Below are positions 1 to 6,455 of a stretch of DNA of 12,448 nt, piece by piece. A model generated the notes under the pieces. That model worked only from the letters and a program-made list of their open reading frames with translations. It ran no database searches and was not told where the DNA came from. Made by a program: the position numbers and the translations under genes. Every line of letters starts with the position of its first letter. The stretch's first letter is position 1. Origin of the DNA: an uncultured Desulfobacterales bacterium (GTDB taxonomy: Bacteria; Desulfobacterota; Desulfobacteria; Desulfobacterales; G020354645); assembly GCA_947259865.1 (NCBI GenBank), contig CAMYNZ010000109.1, forward strand, positions 1 through 12,448. The letters are read 5' to 3'.

Positions 1-117
1 TTCGTTGAGCATCAGCCTGCCGTGGTCTGGATTGGCCCAGGCCTTATCTAAAATCCCCGTATTGTATTCTCTTGACGTCAAAAGCCATGGCACAAACCAA
101 TCTTTTAAGTCCTTCAT
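1..117 (-). CDS. 5' end of an unidentified gene, possibly a HisC-like class I/II aminotransferase (cut by window edge)
   Basis: Thirty-nine codons are open from an ATG at 117-115 to the window edge. A strong Shine-Dalgarno sequence (AGGAGA, at 128-123 on the minus strand) lies 5 nt before the ATG. The gene starts 20 bp after the stop of the GntR-type regulator on the same strand, so the two probably form an operon. The visible protein starts MKDLKDWFVPW and reaches RLMLNE at the edge. That ending resembles the start of the LNENP segment near the N-terminus of histidinol-phosphate-aminotransferase-like PLP enzymes, with the preceding Trp/Pro/Tyr-rich lead-in also compatible. This is a motif guess from few residues; start and operon position are much firmer than function. 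Confidence 0.6.
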   Translation of the reverse strand, partial: MKDLKDWFVPWLLTSREYNTGILDKAWANPDHGRLMLNE

Positions 118-122
118 TTTTA

Positions 123-128
123 TCTCCT
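123..128 (-). promoter_or_regulatory. Ribosome binding site of the gene starting at 117
   Basis: AGGAGA on the minus strand, 5 nt before the ATG. It sits in the 20-bp gap after the regulator's stop codon and supports a real downstream gene despite the short visible length. Confidence 0.75.
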
Positions 129-137
129 TTCATTACA

Positions 138-935
138 TTAGAAATTATCACTCGCTTCTCTCTTATCCAATATCAACAAATCATTTTCATTTATTTGATA
201 ACGTCCCAGTTCGACTTCAAATATGTATTTATCCCCGCGATAATAGGAATACAGCAATTCAATGGGAATATTATTGTCCGTATAGGTTATGCTTTCCATA
301 TACAGACCCGCCGAATTATTGGGAAGCTTGAAATGGCCTGCAATTTTACCGTTCAAATTCACCGCTCTGATGCTTTGCTCGGAGCGGGTAAGAACGGTGT
401 TAAACCGCTCTGAAATAATTTTGTACATGGAACCGGTTAAATCCATATCCAAAATCGATTTAAAGATTTCACCGGGAAGGTAACTTTCTTCATAAACTAA
501 AGGAATACCGTTGCCTGCCCGCAGTCGTTTTACCACTACGACCTTAGTGTTTGGCCCCAGAATCAGGCTTTTGGCCACCGATTCCGGCGCTACCGTCATC
601 CCCTTTTGCAAAATCTTTGTCTTTTCTCTGATCCCGATTTCAACCAGATCGTCTCTGAAGCTGGAGATTCGCTTGAGCTTATGGGTGAATGCAGCAGGTC
701 GGTTGGCGGTTACATATGTGCCCAATCCCTTTTCTTTTCTCAGCAGCCCTTTGGACGTTAATTCGGATATGGCCTGTCTTAATGTGTTTCGGTTGACGTC
801 ACACATTTTTGAGAGTTGAATTTCAGATGGAAGTTTTTCACCTTTTTTATACCTTCCCGTCTGAATCAGCTCATGGAGCCAGGCACTTATTTGAAGATAT
901 TTGGGAATTGGATTTGAGGGATCAACAATTTTCAA
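138..935 (-). CDS. GntR family transcriptional regulator, HutC subfamily (HTH plus UTRA domain)
   Basis: This 265-residue protein has the normal GntR/HutC length and layout. A winged helix-turn-helix lies at about residues 10-76, with the hallmark segments GEKLPSE, RNTLRQAISEL and KGLGTYV. A UTRA ligand-binding domain spans about 85-245 (KLKRISSF, PLVYEESYLP, MESITYTDNNIPIE, EVELGRYQI). Proteins of this subfamily usually repress nearby transport or catabolic genes until a small ligand binds the UTRA domain; the ligand cannot be read here. The start chosen is TTG at 935-933: an in-frame TGA lies immediately upstream and the family's usual N-terminus (DPSNPIPKYLQI) follows directly. The gene is divergent from the MttB-superfamily gene and precedes the partial gene at 117. 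An operator-like site lies in its own promoter, suggesting autoregulation. Confidence 0.93.
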   Translation of the reverse strand: MKIVDPSNPIPKYLQISAWLHELIQTGRYKKGEKLPSEIQLSKMCDVNRNTLRQAISELTSKGLLRKEKGLGTYVTANRPAAFTHKLKRISSFRDDLVEIGIREKTKILQKGMTVAPESVAKSLILGPNTKVVVVKRLRAGNGIPLVYEESYLPGEIFKSILDMDLTGSMYKIISERFNTVLTRSEQSIRAVNLNGKIAGHFKLPNNSAGLYMESITYTDNNIPIELLYSYYRGDKYIFEVELGRYQINENDLLILDKREASDNF

Positions 936-971
936 TCAAAATCACCGCTTGGTTATGATATATGATATAGA

Positions 972-981
972 TGTCTATACA
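972..981. promoter_or_regulatory. Putative GntR/HutC-type operator
   Basis: The sequence TGTCTATACA contains GTCTATAC, which fits the GTnTAnAC dyad recognised by HutC-subfamily GntR proteins. It is the only such match I see in the divergent intergenic region. It lies about 37 bp upstream of the GntR start and overlaps the most likely -10 of that gene's promoter. The likely ligand of the site is therefore the adjacent regulator; this is inference from motif and position. Confidence 0.6.
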
Positions 982-1006
982 ACAGTAATTTGCAGTGAAA
1001 TGTCAA
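976..1006 (-). promoter_or_regulatory. Putative promoter of the GntR regulator gene
   Basis: On the minus strand a perfect -35 TTGACA (1006-1001) is followed after 18-19 bp by a weak -10 (TTGTAT or TGTATA, within 982-976). The -10 matches consensus at only three of six positions. It coincides with the putative operator, so bound regulator would block RNA polymerase. Confidence 0.45.
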
Positions 1007-1056
1007 CAAAAAAGTTAAAAAAATGCGGTTGATCGATTTTCAGAAAAAATAAACCC

Positions 1057-1083
1057 TTGACAATATAGCAAATCCCATTAAAG
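1057..1083 (+). promoter_or_regulatory. Putative promoter of the MttB-superfamily gene
   Basis: A perfect -35 hexamer TTGACA at 1057-1062 lies about 65 bp before the start codon. The matching -10 is poor (TTAAAG around 1078-1083 with a 15-bp spacer), so this promoter may need an activator or be mis-assigned. No GntR operator-like site overlaps it. Confidence 0.35.
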
Positions 1084-1125
1084 TGACGTAAATCCGCTGC
1101 ACGGAAAAAAATAAGGAGATGGCAG

Positions 1126-2568
1126 ATGCAGTTCACCGAATTATTGAATCCGCAAGAAGTGGAGCGTATTCACCAGGCCTCGGAAGAGATACTTGAAAAT
1201 ATCGGCATTCTGGTACGCAACCAACACGCCCGGGAAATTTACACCGGCCGGGGCTGTCAGCTGGATTCTAAAACGGGAATTGTGAAGATCCCCCGTACGG
1301 TGGTCAATGAGTATCGCCAGATGTTCGTTTCGACGTTTACCTTTAGGGGTCGCGATCCTGTATATGATAAGACGCTGCCCGACGACAGTCCCATAATGGT
1401 CACCGGAAGCACTGCCCCCAATATTATTGACCCCAAAACAGGCGAGGAGCGACGGGCGAATTCTTCCGACATAGCCAATATTGCCTTTCTGATAAACGAA
1501 CTGCCGGGCTATGATGTGTTTTCGATTTCAACCACCGCAGATGACGCCCCCGAAGATCAATTCAGTCTTTCACGATTTTATCCGGCGTTAAAAAATTGTC
1601 TGAAACCGGTTCGCGGTAACACGCCGGACATGAAAGACCTGCTCCAGGTACTTGATCTGGGCGCCATCATCACCGGCAGCCAGGAGGCTTATATGGAGCG
1701 ACCCCTGATTACCCATCACTGCTGCCCCGTGGTCTCTCCTTTGACATTGGATGTCAATTCAACTGAAATCCTCATCCATCTGGTCGAAAAAGGATTACCG
1801 GTGTACGGCACGGTGGCGCCTAATGCCGGATTGACGGCGCCCATGTCGTTGCTGGGAACCCTGACCATCGGTAACGCCGAATTCCTGGCCACAAGTGTGC
1901 TCATGCAAATGATACGGCCCCAAACCCCTTTAATTTATGCCGTTTTATCAACTGTGGCCGATATGCGCTCCGGGGGTTACGCGCCGGGAGCGATTGAAAC
2001 CGGTATTTTACAAATGGCCCACAGTCAAATGGCACGCTTTTATGGGGTTCCCTCCGGCGGCTACATCGGCCTGACAAATGCTCACGAAAACGACGCCCAA
2101 TCAGGTTTTGAGACCGGTATAAACACCACTGCGGCTTGCCTGGCAGGCACGGACATGTTAAACGGGGGGGGGCTGCTGAGCAGCCTTTTAACCTTTGATT
2201 TTGGCAAGGCCGTGATCGATAGTGAGATTGCCTTGATGTTCAAAAAAATCAAGCAGGGTATAAGATTTAACCAAAAGGACCTTGACCTTGATCTGATCGC
2301 AGAAATCGGTCCCGGAGGCAACTACATGGAGTGCGACCATACCCTGGAGCATATGCGCTCCACGGCCCTGTTTCCCAGGGTTGCAACACGGGAGGTGCGC
2401 TCCCGCTGGCAGGATGCCGGGCGGCCCGATTCCCACCACCACGCGATGAACGAAGCGGAGAAGATTCTTAAAAAGGAAAACCCGGCAGTTTTTTCAAGCC
2501 AGGTCGATTCCAGGATACGAGAAAATTTCAAAAACCTGGTGGCCGGCGATGCCGGCTGGCAACGCTGA
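1126..2568 (+). CDS. Trimethylamine methyltransferase (MttB) superfamily protein, non-pyrrolysine type
   Basis: At 480 residues this matches the usual length of the MttB/COG5598 superfamily. These TIM-barrel enzymes transfer a methyl group from a quaternary or tertiary amine to a cognate corrinoid protein. Family-like segments include EEILENIGILV near residue 21, the region around NAHENDAQSGFE (318-329) and GPGGNY plus DHTLEHMR (395-411). True trimethylamine methyltransferases read through an in-frame UAG as pyrrolysine in the region aligned near 318-329. Here that region has only sense codons and the frame is fully open, as in bacterial members such as the glycine betaine methyltransferase MtgB. 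The substrate is thus probably a quaternary amine or a related compound, but is not identifiable. The ATG has a good SD (AAGGAG, 1113-1118). No MtbC-type corrinoid protein is visible in the window. A run of nine G at 2164-2172 encodes three glycines. Confidence 0.9.
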   Translation: MQFTELLNPQEVERIHQASEEILENIGILVRNQHAREIYTGRGCQLDSKTGIVKIPRTVVNEYRQMFVSTFTFRGRDPVYDKTLPDDSPIMVTGSTAPNIIDPKTGEERRANSSDIANIAFLINELPGYDVFSISTTADDAPEDQFSLSRFYPALKNCLKPVRGNTPDMKDLLQVLDLGAIITGSQEAYMERPLITHHCCPVVSPLTLDVNSTEILIHLVEKGLPVYGTVAPNAGLTAPMSLLGTLTIGNAEFLATSVLMQMIRPQTPLIYAVLSTVADMRSGGYAPGAIETGILQMAHSQMARFYGVPSGGYIGLTNAHENDAQSGFETGINTTAACLAGTDMLNGGGLLSSLLTFDFGKAVIDSEIALMFKKIKQGIRFNQKDLDLDLIAEIGPGGNYMECDHTLEHMRSTALFPRVATREVRSRWQDAGRPDSHHHAMNEAEKILKKENPAVFSSQVDSRIRENFKNLVAGDAGWQR

Positions 2569-2883
2569 AAACAGAACCGGTCAACAATTCTAGAGTGATG
2601 GATTCTGAAGTTCACAGCGGGTTGACACGCCGCATGGAATTATTTATACTCTATATATAATTCTCTGAAAAATATAGAAATATTTACCATTCGGGGTCGA
2701 AAGCTCTTTGGCGCTGTTCCTCAATCTGAAATCTGTATTGTTTCCGGACCTGATTCTCAGTGTGAATTGATACAGATTAATAGCTCAGAATCCTGTATCC
2801 CATGATCGGTATGATCCGCGTCCCCTCATTGGCAGAACGACCCAATTGTCGTTCCGGAACCAAACAACTTTTCGAGTAAAAAC
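2569..2883 (+). other. Intergenic region and long leader before the pseudokinase-protease gene
   Basis: This 315-bp stretch has no plausible gene. It holds a near-consensus promoter at 2622-2650, so the transcript leader should be about 225 nt. The leader contains two interleaved inverted repeats (2730-2738 with 2770-2778; 2752-2760 with 2784-2792, one mismatch). Closer to the gene are a 7-bp hairpin (2835-2841 with 2848-2854) and an overlapping perfect palindrome GTTCCGGAAC (2851-2860). No clear terminator for the upstream methyltransferase gene was seen. The SD before the ATG at 2884 is weak (CGAG around 2873-2876). Confidence 0.6.
2622..2650 (+). promoter_or_regulatory. Strong sigma70-type promoter of the pseudokinase-protease gene
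   Basis: TTGACA (2622-2627), a 17-bp spacer and TATACT (2645-2650) form a near-consensus housekeeping promoter. A second AT-rich run (TATATATAAT) follows directly. Transcription would begin near 2657, far upstream of the start codon at 2884. Confidence 0.75.
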
Positions 2884-5800
2884 ATGAAACTTTGCCCGAA
2901 CTGCGATCAACCGGTAGCGGAAGAAATTACCATCTGCCCGTCGTGCGGCAATGATATCGGCGAAGGTAGAAAATATATTGACGATTACCGCATTGTTGAT
3001 GTTCTCCATGAAGGACATGCCAGCTTTCTTTGTCGGGCCATTCGAGAACGAACCAATGAACACGTTATGATCCGCCTCTTTACGCCTCAGTCCGGAGTCA
3101 ATGAAGAAGTGGCATCTCGGCTCAAGCGTGAATTGGAAGAAATGAAAAAACTGCCCGATGTGGGTTTTGTCAGGCATTATGCAATCAGACGCTCCACGGA
3201 TGGATTGTGGTATCGGATCAGTGAATGGGTGGACACCGAGAGCTGGGGCTCACTGCTGGCTGCAGGTCGTTTCAGCGATCTCCGGTTGGCCTTCGATCTA
3301 TTTTATCAAATGGCTTCGAGCATTGCGTTCTTGCATCAGGAAGGCTATTTCATCCCCCATCTTATTTTAAACGATATCATGGCGGTTAAAGATGAAACGG
3401 ACCAACTCAAGATAAAAATCGACTACAAGCTGTCCCGATTTTTCGATCCGAAACAGGACCAACCCGGTTCGATGTTAAAAAGACTCCTGACCTGTCACCC
3501 GGATATCGTCGAAAATCGACCCCTTGATTTCAGGAGCGATATCTGGTCCCTGGGTAAAATTTTCGTCGAGTTACTTTCAGCTGATCTTGAAGTTACTGAT
3601 TTCCTTGCTAAAGTGGATGAACTGCAAATACCTCCCGAAGCAGAGGTGCTTTTCAAGGTTATGCTGGCCAATGATCCGGATCTGCGACCCAGATCCATGA
3701 CTGAAGTGGTCGACTCGTTGGCTCGAATTAAACAAAACAATGTTCGGCAAGCTGTGCCGGCTGACACAGCTGTACCCGCCGAAACCAAGCATGATGAGAC
3801 CACTGCCGGGCCGGCAAGGATGATCAGAGGGCTCCAGAACAGGATTAGCGTGCTGGCAGGTGTCGTTGTGCTGCTATGTATTGTTGGTATAGTGGCCTGG
3901 TTTCAACTGGGTAAAGATAAAAAGGATCTGTCGACCGTCCTTGAAGGGTATGCCAATCAGTACGCTAAATCGATCGCTTTCCTGCTGGCGGAGTATTGGT
4001 TGGAGGTTGATGGGGAAAAGGTTTACAGGAATCTGGCGGAAGGCACCGCCTTTCTGGTAGACAGCGATGGTTATCTGTTGACCAGTCGCCATGTGGCCTG
4101 CCCCTGGCTGGAAGACCAGACACTATTTGCCCTGGTTCAGCAATTACGGCTAAGGGAAGTGACACCTCGCTTTGGTTACCGCTTATTTTTATGGTTTGAA
4201 GGAGACCGGGCCTTTAACCGTATCGCCCAGGTAATGGAAACAACGGACGTAACCGATGTTTATATAACAGATAGGGCCTTCAGCACCCAATCGCCCCCAC
4301 GCTTATCCATTGCCGGTGTCGCCAAACCGCCGATCCAGACGCGCCAGGTGGTCATATCGCCGCTCAAGGATGACTACGCGGCGCTGAAAATCGATAAGGT
4401 TCCGGCAGGGCTGATCCCCTTGCCTTTAGATTTATTGATGACACCTTTAGACGTTCCCAAGCTTTCAAGAATACTCATATTGGGTTTTCCCCTGGGCCGT
4501 CGGACCCAGGATACCAGTGTCAATGTCAGTGTAACCAACGGACATGTCAGACGATCATTTAGAAATATGATTCAGGTAGATGCATCAATTTATGGCGGCA
4601 ACAGCGGCGGTCCAATCATTGACAGCCGTGGAAAGGTTATCGGCATCGTCTCCGGTGTAGCCATGGACTGGAGCCAGGGCGTGGTTCCGATGGTAAGTCC
4701 CAGATGGGATATGGGAATGATTTTGCCGATTGCCAAACCGGTAAAGTTTTTAGAAGAGCTGAAAGCCGGCAAGGTCAAATGGAACGGTATCCTGGACCTT
4801 TCCGTAACAGATACCCTGAAAAAAATCGGTGATACGGCCAATCGGGGACGCTGGGCCGAAGCGATGGCCCTGGCAGACAAAGAACTCAATAAAAGTTTAC
4901 AGCCGGCACTGGTCATGGCCGCGGGAATGATGCACATGTGTGCCGGTGACAACGACGGCGCCAGGCAACTTTTTTTAAAACACCTATCCATGGACGCCGA
5001 TAACCACCAGGCCCGGCTGATGCTGTATTTAATCGACTGGCTTGACACTGAAAAGACCGTGAGTGACCATCGTCAGGCTTTACTCGATTTGGATTGGCGA
5101 TCATCCTATGAATTTCAAGGTTTTCTGACCCGTGTATTGGAGGGTTCGATAGACGAAGCATCGGCCCTGAAAGGCTGGTATAACGAAGCTGAAAAGAGCT
5201 GGCTATATTATATGGTCGGTCTGGTTCATTTCAAAAAAGGTGACTGGGCAGAATCTGAAAAATTGCTGCGAGAAGCGGTGCTGGCAGCAGATACCGAGGG
5301 ATGGGAATTTTATGTGGCCCGGGCCAGATTGGAACAACTTCAAAAATTGCGCCGTAAATCATTAAAAAGAAAAAAACAACGGGTCAAATATAATGCCGAC
5401 GTAAAATCCTTTGACGAAAGGGTTCAAAAAATACGAACGGCTAAAGTAAGTCGCGAAGAGAAAGTGGCCCCTCTGATGGCTGCGCTTCAGGAGGGTACTT
5501 CGGAATTAAAGGAAAGGCTGCAGGCACTGGAGAAAATCTTTGAAATAAAACCGGACAACTATAATACCCTGGCGATTTTGGCCCTTTTAAATGCGGCCGA
5601 TGAAGCCTGGCCCAAGGCACTGGAGTACACCCGGAATTATCTTGAAAGGGAAAGCCGTCCAAACGCAGTCAGAATGAGCTTGGGTCTTTTGGAGCCCGGA
5701 ATTCTGCGCTATCAAGGTCAAACGGAGGAGGCTCGCGCAAATCTGAATGAATATTCACGCCGCACGCTAGACCCATGGTACCAGACCATCAGCGAATATT

Positions 5801-6024
5801 TGCAGGGCAAAAAAACCGAGGAAGCCCTAAAAATTCAAGCCGGGGAAAGCCCGGAACATCTGGTAACCGGGCACACGGTCCTGGGCTTCTGGGCCGAGGG
5901 TTCCGGAAACAAGAAAGATGCCATCAAACATTACAAAGAGGCATTGGCGTCCTTTCTGGATAATTGGCCGGAGTATTTATTTGCAAAAGAAAGATTCATA
6001 CAGCTCAAAAAACCTGCCAAATAA
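2884..6024 (+). CDS. Zinc ribbon - pseudokinase - transmembrane - trypsin/HtrA-like protease - TPR fusion protein
   Basis: This 1046-residue protein has five parts. (1) A zinc ribbon with C4/C7 and C18/C21. (2) A protein-kinase fold, about 33-283, recognisable from FRSDIWSLGKIFVELL (216-231) and DPDLRPRSM (264-272). Its catalytic residues are degenerate: the VAIK position reads VMIRLF (R64), the HRD loop reads HLILND (159-164), and DFG reads DYK (180-182). (3) One hydrophobic helix, about 321-342. (4) A trypsin-like S1C protease domain, about 360-630, with H403 (TSRHVACPW), D497 (DDYAALKI) and S574 (GGNSGGP), so its triad looks intact. (5) A helical TPR-like region, about 645-1046, with a Lys/Arg-rich stretch at 820-865. 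No signal peptide is present, so the kinase fold is probably cytoplasmic and the protease and TPR part periplasmic. The start is fixed by the zinc ribbon at the extreme N-terminus. The target of the protease is unknown. Domain identities are motif-based. Confidence 0.9.
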   Translation: MKLCPNCDQPVAEEITICPSCGNDIGEGRKYIDDYRIVDVLHEGHASFLCRAIRERTNEHVMIRLFTPQSGVNEEVASRLKRELEEMKKLPDVGFVRHYAIRRSTDGLWYRISEWVDTESWGSLLAAGRFSDLRLAFDLFYQMASSIAFLHQEGYFIPHLILNDIMAVKDETDQLKIKIDYKLSRFFDPKQDQPGSMLKRLLTCHPDIVENRPLDFRSDIWSLGKIFVELLSADLEVTDFLAKVDELQIPPEAEVLFKVMLANDPDLRPRSMTEVVDSLARIKQNNVRQAVPADTAVPAETKHDETTAGPARMIRGLQNRISVLAGVVVLLCIVGIVAWFQLGKDKKDLSTVLEGYANQYAKSIAFLLAEYWLEVDGEKVYRNLAEGTAFLVDSDGYLLTSRHVACPWLEDQTLFALVQQLRLREVTPRFGYRLFLWFEGDRAFNRIAQVMETTDVTDVYITDRAFSTQSPPRLSIAGVAKPPIQTRQVVISPLKDDYAALKIDKVPAGLIPLPLDLLMTPLDVPKLSRILILGFPLGRRTQDTSVNVSVTNGHVRRSFRNMIQVDASIYGGNSGGPIIDSRGKVIGIVSGVAMDWSQGVVPMVSPRWDMGMILPIAKPVKFLEELKAGKVKWNGILDLSVTDTLKKIGDTANRGRWAEAMALADKELNKSLQPALVMAAGMMHMCAGDNDGARQLFLKHLSMDADNHQARLMLYLIDWLDTEKTVSDHRQALLDLDWRSSYEFQGFLTRVLEGSIDEASALKGWYNEAEKSWLYYMVGLVHFKKGDWAESEKLLREAVLAADTEGWEFYVARARLEQLQKLRRKSLKRKKQRVKYNADVKSFDERVQKIRTAKVSREEKVAPLMAALQEGTSELKERLQALEKIFEIKPDNYNTLAILALLNAADEAWPKALEYTRNYLERESRPNAVRMSLGLLEPGILRYQGQTEEARANLNEYSRRTLDPWYQTISEYLQGKKTEEALKIQAGESPEHLVTGHTVLGFWAEGSGNKKDAIKHYKEALASFLDNWPEYLFAKERFIQLKKPAK

Positions 6025-6062
6025 TTCCATCCAACCATCGATTTTCTGCACCAATCAGAGTT

Positions 6063-6083
6063 CAACCCCCAGGTTGTATTTTT
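6063..6083 (+). terminator. Possible weak intrinsic terminator
   Basis: CAACC (6063-6067), a CCCA loop, GGTTG (6072-6076) and then TATTTTT. The stem is only 5 bp, and it lies 38 nt after the stop of the protease fusion gene. The position is right, the strength doubtful. Confidence 0.3.
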
Positions 6084-6279
6084 CGTGCTCGGTTGGTAAA
6101 TCGAGTATTTTCTGGATTTGATCTTCACTTTCCTTCCGCAAATCACCGGAAGCCGATCGGTTTCAACTGTGCAGGTCCTGCCACATCGAAACAATCACCA
6201 ATTTATTGGAATCTTCGATGTCACTTAAAGTTTCAGAAGAAATATAGTCAACTCAAATTTTAAACCTGATAATCCATTA

Positions 6280-6306
6280 TTGACAATAAACAGCGTTTTA
6301 TATATT
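6280..6306 (+). promoter_or_regulatory. Putative promoter of the class V aminotransferase gene
   Basis: TTGACA at 6280-6285 is followed by TATATT at 6301-6306 (15-bp spacer) or TATTTG at 6303-6308 (17-bp spacer). The -35 is perfect but the spacing or -10 is suboptimal. It would give a leader of about 140 nt. Confidence 0.4.
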
Positions 6307-6455
6307 TGCTTGTTTGAAGACAGCCAAAAAGCAAAATAGACCGATTCTTGTTTTAATTTCCAATTCTATATGAAAGTCATTATAAGAATCTCTATTAGAA
6401 AAGGTAAATAATGGTCGGTAACCTAAACCTTTATAACTGAAAAAGGAGTTGAGCT

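Larger units (their letters stand above)
6025..6455 (+). other. Intergenic region between the protease fusion and the aminotransferase
   Basis: This 431-bp AT-rich stretch has no convincing gene; the short open frames in it lack an SD and family-like sequence. It contains a weak terminator-like hairpin at 6063-6083 and a promoter candidate at 6280-6306. Otherwise nothing is recognised. Confidence 0.5.

Noticed and set aside
5..819. Several plus-strand open frames (5-331, 72-413, 289-483, 511-819)
   Set aside because: They lie antisense to the well-supported GntR gene and lack SD sequences or family-like content.
2164..2172. Run of nine G inside the methyltransferase gene as a possible slippage or frameshift site
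   Set aside because: The frame is intact across it and encodes three glycines in a sensible context; no evidence of a disrupted or alternative product.
2542..2556. GC-rich hairpin GCCGGC-GAT-GCCGGC near the end of the methyltransferase gene
   Set aside because: It lies inside the coding region and has no following T-tract, so it is not supported as a terminator.
2884..6024. Active Ser/Thr kinase annotation for the N-terminal domain
   Set aside because: The Lys of VAIK, the Asp of HRD and the Gly of DFG are all replaced, so activity cannot be supported.
5918..6263. Open frames crossing the stop of the protease fusion gene on both strands
   Set aside because: No SD and low-complexity or shadow-like translations; the region looks noncoding.
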